DNA from: Vallicoccus soli
GTDB taxonomy: Bacteria > Actinomycetota > Actinomycetes > Motilibacterales > Motilibacteraceae
DNA: 64,000 nucleotides
Reading direction: 5' to 3'
Assembly: GCF_003594885.1 (NCBI RefSeq)
Contig: NZ_QZEZ01000004.1
Coordinates: 246,251 to 310,250, forward strand
Shown here: positions 25,061-33,739 of the stretch, in pieces
Numbering within the stretch: the stretch's first letter is position 1
Layout of the letters: each line of letters starts with the position of its first letter
Notes under the pieces: generated by a model
What the model saw: only the letters and a program-made list of their open reading frames with translations
The model's database searches: none
Told to the model about the DNA's origin: nothing
Position numbers and translations under genes: made by a program

Positions 25061-26482
25061 GTGGACATCGCCGTCATCGTCGTCTACCTGCTCGCCATGG
25101 TCGCCGTCGGCTGGCTCGGCAAGCGCCGCGCCACCGACCAGGACGGCTACCTCGTGGCGGGTCGGCGCCTGGGCCCCGGCATGTACGCCGGCACCCTCGC
25201 CGCCCTCGTCCTCGGCGGCGCCTCGACGATCGGCGGGGTCGGCCTCGGCTACCAGTACGGCGTCTCCGGCATGTGGCTGGTCGTCGCGATCGGCTGCGGC
25301 GTCCTCGTGCTGAGCCTCGCCTTCGCCGGGCGCATCCAGCGGCTGCGGGTCTACACCGTGTCGCAGGTCCTGGAGCTGCGGTACGGCCCCGGCGCCACCC
25401 TGCTCTCCGCGGTCGTCATGGCGGCGTACACGTTCATGCTCACCGTCACCTCGACGATCGCCTACGCCACGGTCTTCGGCGTCCTGCTCGACCTGGGGAC
25501 GGTGCCGTCGGTGCTGCTCGGCGGCGGCATCGTCGTCGCGTACTCCGCGCTCGGCGGCATGTGGTCGGTGACGCTCACCGACGTGGTGCAGTTCGCCGTG
25601 CAGACGGTCGGCGTCCTGCTCGTCCTGCTGCCGGTGGTCCTCGTGCGGGCCGACGGCACCGCCGGCATCCGCGACGCGCTGGGCGACGACGGGCTCGACC
25701 TCACCGCGATCGGCGGCGGCACGATCGTCACGTACTTCGTCGTCTACTTCTTCGGCATCCTCATCGGCCAGGACATCTGGCAGCGGGTCTTCACGGCCCG
25801 CAGCGCGGGGGTGGCCCGCGGCGCCGGCGCCGCGGCCGGCGCCTACTGCATCGCGTACGGCGTCGCGGGCGCCCTCATCGGCGCGGGCGCGGCGGCCCTC
25901 GTGCCCGGCCTCGCCGACCCCGACGACGCCTTCGTGGAGGTGGCGCAGGAGGCGCTGCCGGTGGGGCTGACCGGCCTGGTGCTCGCCGCGGCCCTCGCCG
26001 CGATCATGTCGACGGCGAGCGGCGCGCTGATGGCCACCGCGACGGTCGTGCGGCAGGACCTCGTGGGCGGGCTGCGCGGCCGCCGGGCGGCGCGCGCCGA
26101 GGGGGACGAGGTGCAGGAGAACCGCCTCTACGTCATCGGGTTCGGCCTGCTCGTCGTCGCCGTCGCCTGCGTGCTCGACGACGTCGTCGCCGCCCTCACC
26201 GTCGCGTACGACATCCTCGTCGGCGGCCTGCTCGTCCCCATCCTCGGTGGCCTGCTCTGGCGGCGGGGCACGGTCTCCGGCGCGCTGGCCGCCATGGGCG
26301 CGGGCACCGGCGTGACGCTGGCGACGATGGCGGTCCTCGGCGACGTCTACGCCAACGAGCCGGTCTACTACGGGCTCGGCGCCGGCCTCGTGGCGTTCGT
26401 CGCGGTCAGCCTCGCCACCCGGCCCACCGACCCGGCGGTGGCCCGGGCCTGGGCGGAGCGGACCGCCGCGCGCGCGGGGTGA
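25061..26482 (+). CDS. Sodium:solute symporter (SSS family)
   Basis: A 473-residue membrane protein with about 13 predicted helices. The N-terminal region [19 protein letters not shown] and [16 protein letters not shown] are SSS hallmarks. [17 protein letters not shown] is the conserved helix-5 signature, and [21 protein letters not shown] contains the Na2-site Ser/Thr residues of helix 8. The GTG at 25061 is preceded by GGAGGG; an upstream TTG at 25043 would overlap the enzyme gene. It imports an organic solute with sodium. Its position after the TPP enzyme suggests that it imports that enzyme's substrate or a precursor. Confidence 0.9.
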   Translation: MDIAVIVVYLLAMVAVGWLGKRRATDQDGYLVAGRRLGPGMYAGTLAALVLGGASTIGGVGLGYQYGVSGMWLVVAIGCGVLVLSLAFAGRIQRLRVYTVSQVLELRYGPGATLLSAVVMAAYTFMLTVTSTIAYATVFGVLLDLGTVPSVLLGGGIVVAYSALGGMWSVTLTDVVQFAVQTVGVLLVLLPVVLVRADGTAGIRDALGDDGLDLTAIGGGTIVTYFVVYFFGILIGQDIWQRVFTARSAGVARGAGAAAGAYCIAYGVAGALIGAGAAALVPGLADPDDAFVEVAQEALPVGLTGLVLAAALAAIMSTASGALMATATVVRQDLVGGLRGRRAARAEGDEVQENRLYVIGFGLLVVAVACVLDDVVAALTVAYDILVGGLLVPILGGLLWRRGTVSGALAAMGAGTGVTLATMAVLGDVYANEPVYYGLGAGLVAFVAVSLATRPTDPAVARAWAERTAARAG

Positions 26483-26526
26483 GGGGGTCCACAGCCCGCG
26501 GGGGAGCAGCACCCCCGGACGGCTGC

Positions 26527-26532
26527 GAGACT
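26527..26532 (+). promoter_or_regulatory. -10-like hexamer of hemL
   Basis: GAGACT ends 6 bases before the ATG at 26539. The fit to TANNNT is partial. Confidence 0.3.
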
Positions 26533-26538
26533 GGGAGC

Positions 26539-27885
26539 ATGCCGTACCCCTACGACGCGCCGGCCTCCGCGGAGCTGTTCGCCCGTGCCCAGGGGGTGAC
26601 GCCGGGCGGGGTGAACTCCCCGGTGCGCGCCTTCCGCGCGGTCGGCGGCACGCCGCGCTTCATGCGCGAGGGCCGCGGCCCGTGGCTGACCGACGCCGAC
26701 GGGCGCTCGTACGTCGACCTGGTCTGCTCCTGGGGCCCGATGATCCTGGGGCACGCGCACCCGGCGGTCGTGGCGGCGGTGCAGGAGGCGGTCTCGCGCG
26801 GCACGTCGTTCGGCACGCCGACGGAGGACGAGGTGCTCCTCGCCGAGGAGATCGTCGCGCGCGTCGAGCCGGTCGAGCAGGTGCGGCTGGTCAGCTCGGG
26901 CACCGAGGCGACCATGTCGGCCGTGCGGCTCGCGCGCGGGTTCACGCAGCGGCCCAAGGTCGTGAAGTTCGCCGGGCACTACCACGGCCACGTCGACGCG
27001 CTGCTGGCCAGCGCGGGCTCCGGCGCCCTCACCTTCTCGCTGCCCGACACCCCCGGCGTGACCGGCGCCAGCGCCGCCGACACGGTCGTGCTGCCGTACA
27101 ACGACGTCGAGGCGCTCGAGGCGGCGTTCCGCGAGAACCCCGACAGCATCGCCTGCGTCATCACCGAGGCGGCCGCGGCCAACATGGGCGTCGTGCCCCC
27201 GCTGCCCGGCTTCACCGAGGCGCTGCGGCGCACCACCGCCGAGCACGGCGCGCTGCTGGTCAGCGACGAGGTCATGACCGGCTTCCGGGTGTCCCGCTCC
27301 GGCTGGTACGGGCTCGAGGGCGTGCGGCCCGACCTCATGACGTTCGGCAAGGTCATGGGCGGCGGCTTCCCCGCCGCGGCGTTCGGCGGGCGCGCGGACG
27401 TCATGGCGATGCTCGCGCCGGCCGGGCCGGTCTACCAGGCGGGCACCCTGGCCGGGAACCCGGTCGCGACCGCCGCCGGGTACGCCCAGCTGCGGCACTG
27501 CACCGACGACGTCTACGCGCACGTCGACACGACGGCGGCGCAGGTCGCCGACCTGGCCTCGGCGGCGCTGTCCGCCGAGGGCGTGGCGCACCGGGTGCAG
27601 CGCGCGGGCAGCCTGTTCTCGGTGTTCTTCGCCGACGCCGAGGTCCGCGACTACGACGCCGCCCGCGCCCAGGAGGCGTACCGCTACCAGGCGTTCTTCC
27701 ACTCCATGCTCGCCGACGGCGTCTACCTCCCGCCGTCCGCCTTCGAGGCGTGGTTCGTCTCCTCGACGCACGACGACGAGGCGCTGTCCCGCGTCGCGGA
27801 CGCGCTGCCCCGCGCGGCGCGCGCCGCCGCGGCGGCGACCCCCGACACCGCCGGCGCGCACCCCGAGCAGCCCACGGAGACCTGA
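26539..27885 (+). CDS. hemL: Glutamate-1-semialdehyde 2,1-aminomutase
   Basis: A 448-residue class III aminotransferase-fold enzyme that converts glutamate-1-semialdehyde to 5-aminolevulinate. It opens with the family start [32 protein letters not shown] binds the cofactor phosphate, and [19 protein letters not shown] follows; the PLP lysine is Lys271 in [18 protein letters not shown]. The C-terminus adds an Ala/Pro-rich tail after residue about 425. It completes the hemA step encoded 13 kb upstream and is the first gene of a run leading into cytochrome c maturation. Its stop overlaps the next ATG. Confidence 0.95.
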   Translation: MPYPYDAPASAELFARAQGVTPGGVNSPVRAFRAVGGTPRFMREGRGPWLTDADGRSYVDLVCSWGPMILGHAHPAVVAAVQEAVSRGTSFGTPTEDEVLLAEEIVARVEPVEQVRLVSSGTEATMSAVRLARGFTQRPKVVKFAGHYHGHVDALLASAGSGALTFSLPDTPGVTGASAADTVVLPYNDVEALEAAFRENPDSIACVITEAAAANMGVVPPLPGFTEALRRTTAEHGALLVSDEVMTGFRVSRSGWYGLEGVRPDLMTFGKVMGGGFPAAAFGGRADVMAMLAPAGPVYQAGTLAGNPVATAAGYAQLRHCTDDVYAHVDTTAAQVADLASAALSAEGVAHRVQRAGSLFSVFFADAEVRDYDAARAQEAYRYQAFFHSMLADGVYLPPSAFEAWFVSSTHDDEALSRVADALPRAARAAAAATPDTAGAHPEQPTET

Positions 27886-28523
27886 TGGCGCTCACGACCG
27901 TCCACCTCGTCCGCCACGGCGAGGTCCACAACCCCGGCGGGGTCCTGTACGGGCGCCTGCCCGGCTTCCGGCTCTCCGCGCTCGGCGAGCGCATGGCCGA
28001 GCGGGTCGGGGAGGAGATGACCGGGCGCGACGTCACCGTCGTCACGGCCAGCCCCCTCGAGCGGGCGCAGGCGACGGCCGCGCCGACCGCCCGCGCGGTC
28101 GGGGTCGGCATCGGCACCGACGGCCGGCTCATCGAGGCGGGCAACCTCTTCGAGGGCCTCACCTTCGGCGTGGGCGACGGCTCGCTCAAGCGGCCGGCGC
28201 ACTGGTGGACGCTGCGCAACCCGTTCCGCCCGTCGTGGGGCGAGCCCTACGTCGCCATCGCCACCCGGATGCTGGCCGCCGTCGCCACCGCGCGCGACCT
28301 CGCCCGCGGGCACGAGGCGGTGCTCGTCAGCCACCAGCTGCCGATCTGGACCGCGCGCTGCGCCGCCGAGGGCCGCCGGCTCTGGCACGACCCGCGCAGC
28401 CGCGAGTGCACGCTCGCCTCGGTCACCTCGCTGACCTACGCGGACGACGAGCTCGTCGACGTGGCGTACTCCGAGCCGGCCCGGGACCTGCTCCCGGTCC
28501 AGCCGCAGGTGGCGGGCGCCTGA
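27885..28523 (+). CDS. Histidine phosphatase family protein
   Basis: A 212-residue phosphoglycerate-mutase-like phosphatase. VHLVRHGEVHNPGGVLYG contains the RHG catalytic motif. SPLERAQATAAP supplies the second Arg, and VLVSHQLPIWTARC the second catalytic His. Such genes lie between hemL and the resA-type gene in many actinobacteria, but the substrate is unknown. It shares bases with both neighbours (ATG within the hemL stop, stop within the next start), so it is translationally coupled. Confidence 0.9.
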   Translation: MALTTVHLVRHGEVHNPGGVLYGRLPGFRLSALGERMAERVGEEMTGRDVTVVTASPLERAQATAAPTARAVGVGIGTDGRLIEAGNLFEGLTFGVGDGSLKRPAHWWTLRNPFRPSWGEPYVAIATRMLAAVATARDLARGHEAVLVSHQLPIWTARCAAEGRRLWHDPRSRECTLASVTSLTYADDELVDVAYSEPARDLLPVQPQVAGA

Positions 28524-29107
28524 TGCGCCGGCCCGCCCGCGCCCGCGCGGCCGCCGCGGCGGCGGCCGCGGCGCTGCTCGCCGGGTGCGGCGGCGGCGGC
28601 CCCGACACCGGCGACGCCGACACCGGCTTCGTCAGCGGCGACAGCAGCCTCGTGACCTTCACCCCCGCCGAGGAGGAGCCGGTCGAGCTCGCGGGGGAGA
28701 CCCTCGACGGGGAGGACCTCGACCTGGCCGCGCTGCGCGGCAAGGTCGTCGTGCTCAACGTCTGGGGCTCCTGGTGCCCCCCGTGCCGGGCCGAGGCGCC
28801 GGCCCTGGAGCGGGTGTCGGCCGACCTGCGCGACGACGGGGTGGCGTTCGTCGGCATCAACACCAAGGACGAGCGGGTCAGCGCCCAGGGGTTCGAGGAG
28901 CGCTTCCTCAGCTACCCCAGCCTCTGGGACCCCGCCGGGCGCGGCCTGCTGGCGCTGGCCGACGCCGTCCCGCCGAACGCCATCCCCAGCACGCTCGTGC
29001 TCGACCGGGAGGGCCGCCCGGTGTCGGCCGTCCTCGGCGAGGTCGACGAGCCGCGGCTGCGCGAGCTGCTGGCGCCCCTCGTCCCCGCGGCCGCCGGGCC
29101 CGCGTGA
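28523..29107 (+). CDS. resA: ResA/TlpA-like thioredoxin-fold lipoprotein
   Basis: A 194-residue precursor with a lipoprotein signal ending [10 protein letters not shown]. The mature part has [21 protein letters not shown] with active-site Cys85 and Cys88, and [12 protein letters not shown] with the cis-Pro. ResA-type proteins reduce the CXXCH cysteines of apocytochrome c outside the membrane so that haem can attach. It is followed by ccdA, which would supply electrons, and by resB and ccsB. Confidence 0.92.
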   Translation: MRRPARARAAAAAAAAALLAGCGGGGPDTGDADTGFVSGDSSLVTFTPAEEEPVELAGETLDGEDLDLAALRGKVVVLNVWGSWCPPCRAEAPALERVSADLRDDGVAFVGINTKDERVSAQGFEERFLSYPSLWDPAGRGLLALADAVPPNAIPSTLVLDREGRPVSAVLGEVDEPRLRELLAPLVPAAAGPA

Positions 29108-29126
29108 GCGCCGGGTCGGGCCACCG

Positions 29127-29888
29127 GTGAGCGTCGCCGACACCTTCTCCTCGACCGTCTGGTCAGGGTCGCTGCTGCTCGCGCTGCCGGTGGCCGCCGC
29201 GGCCGGGCTGGTGTCGTTCCTCTCGCCCTGCGTGCTGCCCCTCGTGCCGGGCTACCTCTCGTACGTCACCGGCCTGTCCGGCGCCGACCTGGCCTCCGCG
29301 GAGCGCCGCCGCCGGGGGCAGGTCGCGCTGGGCACGCTGCTCTTCGTCCTCGGCTTCTCCGCGGTCTTCGTGTCCGCGGGGGTCCTCGCCGGCAGCGTGG
29401 GCGGGTTCCTGCTCCAGGAGGCCCGCACGCTGCAGGTGGTCCTCGGCCTGCTCACCGTCGTGCTCGGGCTCGCCTTCATGGGCCTGGTGCCCGGCCTGCA
29501 GCGCGAGTGGCGCCTGCACCGCGCGCCGGCGCTCGGCCTCGCCGGCGCGCCGCTGCTCGGGGTGCTCTTCGGCCTGGGCTGGACCCCCTGCATCGGCCCG
29601 ACCCTCGCCGCGGTCCTCGCGCTCGGCGCCACCGACGGGGGAGCGGCCCGCGGCGGGGTGCTCGCGCTCGCGTACTGCCTGGGCCTCGGGCTGCCCTTCC
29701 TCGTCGCCGGGCTCGCGTACCGGCGCGCCCTCGGCGCCTTCGGCCGGGTCCGGCGCCACTCCGCGGCCGTCATGCGCGTCGGCGGCGCGATGCTCGTGAC
29801 CCTCGGCGTGCTGCTCGTCACCGGCGTCTGGCAGGAGCTGTCCGTGCGGCTGCAGGTCCTCGTCTCCGGCTTCACCCCGGCGGTGTGA
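29127..29888 (+). CDS. ccdA: Cytochrome c biogenesis thiol-disulfide transporter CcdA
   Basis: A 253-residue polytopic protein of about six helices. The two redox cysteine motifs are [20 protein letters not shown] and [16 protein letters not shown], one in each half of the pseudo-symmetric DsbD/CcdA fold. It carries electrons from cytoplasmic thioredoxin across the membrane to the ResA-like protein. The GTG start lies 19 bases after the resA stop, and its stop overlaps the resB ATG. Confidence 0.93.
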   Translation: MSVADTFSSTVWSGSLLLALPVAAAAGLVSFLSPCVLPLVPGYLSYVTGLSGADLASAERRRRGQVALGTLLFVLGFSAVFVSAGVLAGSVGGFLLQEARTLQVVLGLLTVVLGLAFMGLVPGLQREWRLHRAPALGLAGAPLLGVLFGLGWTPCIGPTLAAVLALGATDGGAARGGVLALAYCLGLGLPFLVAGLAYRRALGAFGRVRRHSAAVMRVGGAMLVTLGVLLVTGVWQELSVRLQVLVSGFTPAV

Positions 29889-31483
29889 TGAGCGTCGACG
29901 AGCGGCTCTCCACCACCCCCGAGGCCCCCGGGGCCGGCCCGGACGGCCCGGCCGGGCTGGGCGCGCGCGGCTGGCTGCGCTGGGGCTGGCGCCTGCTGAC
30001 CTCGATGCGCACCGCCCTGGTGCTGCTCTTCCTGCTGGCGCTCGCCGCGGTCCCCGGCTCGCTGCTGCCGCAGCGCTCCAGCGACCCGGCCGGGGTGCGG
30101 CAGTGGCAGGAGGACCACCCCGGCGCCTTCGGCCTCGTCGACCGGCTCTCCGGCTTCGACGTGTACGGCTCCCCGTGGTTCAGCGCCGTCTACCTCCTGC
30201 TCTTCGTGTCCCTCGTCGGCTGCGTGCTGCCGCGCAGCCGCCAGCACTGGCGCGCGATGCGCGCCCGCCCGCCGGCGGCGCCCCGGCGGCTGGAGCGACT
30301 GCCCGCCCACGCCGAGGTCGTCGTCGACGCGCCGCCGGAGCAGGCGCTCGCCGCGGCCCGCCGCGTGCTGCGCTCGCGCCGCTACCGGGTCGCCGAGGGC
30401 GACGGGTGGGTGTCCGCCGAGCGCGGCTACCTGCGCGAGAGCGGCAACCTCGTCTTCCACCTCTCGCTCGTCGTCGTGCTCGTCGCGGTGGCGGTCGGGC
30501 ACCTCTACGGGTTCCGGGCCAACGTCGTCGTCGTCGAGGGCCGCGGCTTCTCGAACGTCGTCGCGCAGTACGACAGCGTCGAGCAGGGCCCGTGGTTCGA
30601 CGACGCCTCGCTCGAGCCGTTCACCGTCAGCCTCGACGCGTTCCGGGTGCGCTACCAGGAGGGCGGGGAGCAGGCCGGCGCCCCGCGCGACTTCCGCGCG
30701 GAGGTGACCTGGACCGAGGAGCCGGGCGAGGAGCCCCGTACGGCCACCATCGCCTCGAACCACCCCCTCGTCACCGGGCGCAGCAAGGTCTTCCTCACCG
30801 GCAACGGGTACGCCCCGCGGTTCACCGTGCGCGACGGCGCCGGCGAGGTCGTCTGGCAGGGCGCGTCGCCGTTCCTGCCGCGCGACGCGAACAACACGTC
30901 CGAGGGCGTCGTCAAGGTGCCCGAGGCCCAGCCGGAGCAGCTCGGCTTCACCGGGCTGTTCCTGCCCACCGCCGCGATCATCGGCTCGCCGGTGTCGATC
31001 TTCCCCGACGCCCGCGACCCGCGGGTGTTCCTCACCGCGTTCCGCGGCGACCTCGGCCTCGACGACGGCGTGCCGCAGTCGGTCTACCGGCTCGACACCG
31101 CGGCGATGGAGCAGTTCCAGGACCCCGAGCTCGAGGGGCAGCCCCTCGCGCGCGCCCTCGCCGTGGGGGAGACCATGGAGCTGCCGGACGGCGCCGGGAG
31201 CATCACCTTCGACGGGGTCTCCCGGTTCGTGAACCTGCAGGTCGCGCGCGACCCCGGCACCACCCCCGCCCTCGTCGGGGCGGTGCTCGCGATGACCGGC
31301 CTGCTGCTCTCGCTCTTCGTCCGGCGCCGCCGCGCCTTCGTGCGGGCCGTGGCGCAGGACGACGGGAGCGGCGCCGGACGTACGGTGGTGCGGGTCGGCG
31401 GGCTCAGCCGCAGCGAGGACGAGGGCCTCGCCGACGAGGTCAGGGCGGTCGCCGACCGCATCGCCGGGCGCGGGTCCCGGTAG
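29888..31483 (+). CDS. resB: Cytochrome c biogenesis protein ResB
   Basis: A 531-residue membrane protein. Helices near 40-60, 95-115 and 190-210 come before a large extracytoplasmic domain (about 215-450), and a last helix lies near 458-478. ALAAVPGSLLPQRSSDPAGV and GFDVYGSPWFSAVYLLLFVSL are typical. ResB with CcsA/CcsB forms the system II complex that moves haem out and ligates it to c-type cytochromes. The gene runs directly into ccsB, 11 bases later. Confidence 0.93.
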   Translation: MSVDERLSTTPEAPGAGPDGPAGLGARGWLRWGWRLLTSMRTALVLLFLLALAAVPGSLLPQRSSDPAGVRQWQEDHPGAFGLVDRLSGFDVYGSPWFSAVYLLLFVSLVGCVLPRSRQHWRAMRARPPAAPRRLERLPAHAEVVVDAPPEQALAAARRVLRSRRYRVAEGDGWVSAERGYLRESGNLVFHLSLVVVLVAVAVGHLYGFRANVVVVEGRGFSNVVAQYDSVEQGPWFDDASLEPFTVSLDAFRVRYQEGGEQAGAPRDFRAEVTWTEEPGEEPRTATIASNHPLVTGRSKVFLTGNGYAPRFTVRDGAGEVVWQGASPFLPRDANNTSEGVVKVPEAQPEQLGFTGLFLPTAAIIGSPVSIFPDARDPRVFLTAFRGDLGLDDGVPQSVYRLDTAAMEQFQDPELEGQPLARALAVGETMELPDGAGSITFDGVSRFVNLQVARDPGTTPALVGAVLAMTGLLLSLFVRRRRAFVRAVAQDDGSGAGRTVVRVGGLSRSEDEGLADEVRAVADRIAGRGSR

Positions 31484-31494
31484 GAGGAGGAGCA

Positions 31495-32457
31495 GTGGAC
31501 GCGCAGTCCCTCGCGCAGGTGAGCAACTACCTCGTCGACTCGGCGCTGGTGGTCTACACGCTCGCGCTCGTCGCGTACGCCGCCGAGGTCGCCTTCGGCC
31601 GCCGCGCGCCCGGCCGCGCCGCCGCGGCGCACGCCCCGGCGGCCGCGCGCTCCGGCGGCACCGCCACCCTCGCCCCGCCGGCGCCCCCGGCCGCCCCGGC
31701 CCGGCTCGACCGCTCCGAGCGGATGAACCGCATCGCGGTCTCGCTCACGACGCTCGCGTTCGTCCTGCACGCGGCCGGTGTCGTCACCCGCGCGGTCTCG
31801 GCCGGGCGGGTGCCGTGGGGCAACATGTACGAGTTCTCGATCACCGGCGCCCTCGCCGTCACCGCGGCCTACCTGCTGCTCCTGCGCCGGTACGACGTGC
31901 GCTACCTCGGCGTCGTCGTCGTCCCGCTCGTGCTGCTCACGCTGGGCCTCGCGGTCACCGTGCTCTACACCGACTCCGCGGAGCTCGTCCCGGCCCTGGA
32001 CTCGGTGTGGCTGGTCATCCACGTCTCGGCCGTCGTCGTCGCCGCGGGCGTCTTCACCGCCGGCGCCGGGCTCACCGTGCTGCACCTGCTGCGCGCCCGC
32101 GCGGAGCGCCGCGCCGCCCTCGGCGGCTGGCTCGGCCGGCTGCCCTCGGCGGAGCGGCTCGACCGCCTCGCGTACCGGATGCACGCCTTCGCGTTCCCGC
32201 TCTACACGTTCGCCGTCGTCGCCGGCGCCATCTGGGCCGAGAACGCCTGGGGCCGCTACTGGGGCTGGGACCCCAAGGAGACCTGGGCCTTCATCACCTG
32301 GGTCGTCTACGCGGCCTACCTGCACGCGCGCGCCACCGCCGGCTGGGGCGGGCGCCGCGCCGCGGTCATCGCCCTCGTCGGCTGCGCCGCCCTCTGGTTC
32401 AACTACTACGGCGTGAACCTCTGGTTCAGCGGCCTGCACTCCTACGCCGGCGTCTGA
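31495..32457 (+). CDS. ccsB: Cytochrome c biogenesis protein CcsB/CcsA (haem handling)
   Basis: A 320-residue membrane protein of about eight helices. The haem-binding WWD-type motif is WGRYWGWDPKETWAFITW, with conserved histidines in VIHVSAVV and the final GLHSYAGV. An N-terminal helix is followed by an Ala/Pro-rich cytoplasmic loop (about 36-70) of variable type. It pairs with ResB to export haem and join it to apocytochrome c. The GTG follows a strong TAGGAGGAGG site. A convergent repeat-filled spacer follows. Confidence 0.93.
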   Translation: MDAQSLAQVSNYLVDSALVVYTLALVAYAAEVAFGRRAPGRAAAAHAPAAARSGGTATLAPPAPPAAPARLDRSERMNRIAVSLTTLAFVLHAAGVVTRAVSAGRVPWGNMYEFSITGALAVTAAYLLLLRRYDVRYLGVVVVPLVLLTLGLAVTVLYTDSAELVPALDSVWLVIHVSAVVVAAGVFTAGAGLTVLHLLRARAERRAALGGWLGRLPSAERLDRLAYRMHAFAFPLYTFAVVAGAIWAENAWGRYWGWDPKETWAFITWVVYAAYLHARATAGWGGRRAAVIALVGCAALWFNYYGVNLWFSGLHSYAGV

Positions 32458-32476
32458 CGCCCACCACCCCGGGCGC

Positions 32477-32586
32477 GATCATGCGCCACTCCGGCGCCGA
32501 TCATGCGCCTCCCCGGCCGTGATCATGCAGCTCCCCGGCGCCGATCATGCAGCGTGCCGGCGCGGACCATGCGCCCCCCGTCCCCT
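32477..32586. repeat. Five 22-bp tandem repeats beginning GATCATGC
   Basis: Units start at 32477, 32499, 32521, 32543 and 32565, an exact 22-base period. The first four begin GATCATGC and the fifth GACCATGC. The rest is close to GCCTCCCCGGCGCC, with variation at a few positions. 22 bp is near two helical turns, so the GATC words fall on one face of the DNA. Confidence 0.85.
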
Positions 32587-32780
32587 GAGGGGCACCCCCA
32601 GGCGCAGAGCTGCCGTGAGGGGCACCCTCAGCAGACTCGACTCTGCTCGGGGTGCCCCTCAGGGACGCCGTGCGCCTGGGGGTGCCCCTCATGGACCGCG
32701 CCCGCGTGAGGGTGCCCCTCATGGGCCGTGCGGGCATGGGGTGCCCCTCAGGAACGCCGTACGCCTGGGGGTGCCCCTCA
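32586..32780. repeat. Seven copies of a 12-bp word at about 30-bp spacing, with an orientation switch
   Basis: TGAGGGGCACCC occurs at 32586-32597 and 32616-32627. Its complement GGGTGCCCCTCA occurs at 32650, 32680, 32710, 32739 and 32769. Steps are 30, 34 (across the switch), 30, 30, 29 and 30 bases. Between words are 17-18-base spacers. The spacer after 32661 and the one after 32750 are nearly identical, so a roughly 46-bp block is duplicated at an 89-bp offset. Confidence 0.85.
32616..32661. terminator. Large hairpin at the centre of the repeat array
   Basis: Left arm 32616-32635 and right arm 32642-32661 pair at 18 of 20 positions around the 6-base loop CTCGAC; the inner part is AGCAGA/TCTGCT. 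Lying between convergent genes, it could stop transcription from both sides. Confidence 0.55.
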
Positions 32781-32826
32781 TGGCGCGCGCAGCGGCGCCG
32801 GCGCCGGGCCCGAGGGCGCCGGCCGC

Positions 32827-33075
32827 TCAGCGGGCCTCGTCGTCCTCGCCCGCGGCGGCCTCGTCGAGCCGGGCGCGGATGCGGTCGCCGCGCCGGACGA
32901 CGACCTCGGACACCGCGTCGCGGCGGCGGCTGAGCAGCGGCAGGGACAGCGCGCCGGAGAGCAGCACGGCGAGCACGAGGAGCAGGACGCCGCGGGCGCC
33001 CACGACGTACAGGACGCCGAGGCACGCGGCGAAGAGCGCCGCCCGCAGCGCCGTGTAGACCAGGACCGCCCTCAC
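32827..33075 (-). CDS. DUF4229 small membrane protein
   Basis: An 82-residue protein. Two closely spaced membrane helices (about 4-24 and 27-46) are followed by LLSRRRDAVSEVV and an acidic, Ala-rich cytoplasmic tail. This is the DUF4229 pattern found widely in actinobacteria. The function is unknown. Its GTG overlaps the stop of the upstream GNAT gene (GTGA), so the two are co-translated. Confidence 0.85.
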   Translation of the reverse strand: MRAVLVYTALRAALFAACLGVLYVVGARGVLLLVLAVLLSGALSLPLLSRRRDAVSEVVVRRGDRIRARLDEAAAGEDDEAR

Positions 33076-33635
33076 AGGGACCGCACCATGTAGACCTCGT
33101 CCCGGTCGTCGCCCGCCGCGACGCGCAGCGCGCGGGGCACCCGGCCCACCTCGACGTAGCCGTGGCGGGCGTAGAACGCCTCGGTCCCCGTGCCCCCGCG
33201 CACCGTGAGGTGCAGCGCCTCGAGGCCGAGGGTGCGCGCCGCGTCCTCCGCGGCGCGCAGCAGGAGCCCGCCGACGCCGGTGCCCTGGCGCGAGGGGTGC
33301 ACCTGCACCCGCTTGAGCGTGCGCCAGTGCCCGGTGAGGCGGTGCTCGCGGTCCTCGAGGACGAGCCAGCCGGCGACCGCGCCGGCGCCGTCGCGGGCGA
33401 CGAGCAGGTGGTCCGGACCGCCGCGGGCCGACAGCCGGCCGAGCACCTTCGCGGCCGTCGGCCGCACGTCGTCCGCGGTCACCGGGGGGACGAAGCCCAC
33501 CGCGCCGCCCGCGTTGCTCACGTCGACCCAGCAGGCCAGCAGCGCGTCCTCGAGCGCGGCGTCCAGCGGCGGGTCGAGCGCGACGTCCAGGGGCGCGGCG
33601 GCGGGGGCGGGGGCGGGGGTGGTGGCGGCGCTCAT
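33072..33635 (-). CDS. GNAT family N-acetyltransferase
   Basis: A 187-residue acetyltransferase. The N-terminus is an Ala/Pro-rich stretch of about 15 residues. The acetyl-CoA site is RVQVHPSRQGTGVGGLLLRAAED (Q/R-x-x-G-x-G/A motif), followed by LHLTVRGGTGTEAFYARHGY, which closes the GNAT fold. The acceptor is unknown. The ATG at 33635 is chosen because TACCCT lies 9 bases upstream on the minus strand and a longer frame would run into the divergent promoter region. Confidence 0.87.
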   Translation of the reverse strand: MSAATTPAPAPAAAPLDVALDPPLDAALEDALLACWVDVSNAGGAVGFVPPVTADDVRPTAAKVLGRLSARGGPDHLLVARDGAGAVAGWLVLEDREHRLTGHWRTLKRVQVHPSRQGTGVGGLLLRAAEDAARTLGLEALHLTVRGGTGTEAFYARHGYVEVGRVPRALRVAAGDDRDEVYMVRSL

Positions 33636-33697
33636 CTCGTCTCGAGGGTACGACCGCCCGGCCCCCGGTGCGGCGCGCCTCCGCGCCGTGCGCGACA

Positions 33698-33703
33698 TAC
33701 GCT
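33698..33703 (+). promoter_or_regulatory. -10-like hexamer of the PLDc_N gene
   Basis: TACGCT gives a leader of about 30 bases, which includes GGAGGGG at 33729-33735 before the ATG at 33740. Confidence 0.4.
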
Positions 33704-33739
33704 GGTCGGGACAGGCGGTACGCGCGACGGAGGGGTCAC

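Larger units (their letters stand above)
32458..32826. other. 369-base noncoding convergent spacer filled with two repeat arrays
   Basis: The spacer lies between the ends of ccsB (plus) and the DUF4229 gene (minus). It contains no gene with family support. The left 110 bases are 22-bp tandem units and the next 195 bases are spaced 12-bp words with a central hairpin, listed separately. The last 45 bases are plain GC-rich DNA. Confidence 0.8.

Noticed and set aside
32586..32780. A CRISPR array
   Set aside because: The repeat is only 12 bp, it changes orientation mid-array, two spacers are nearly identical, and no cas gene is present.
32500..33025. Short proteins with 10-residue repeats across the repeat array on either strand
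   Set aside because: The repeats stay open only because 30 bp is ten codons; the frames have no ribosome site, overlap the DUF4229 gene and match nothing.
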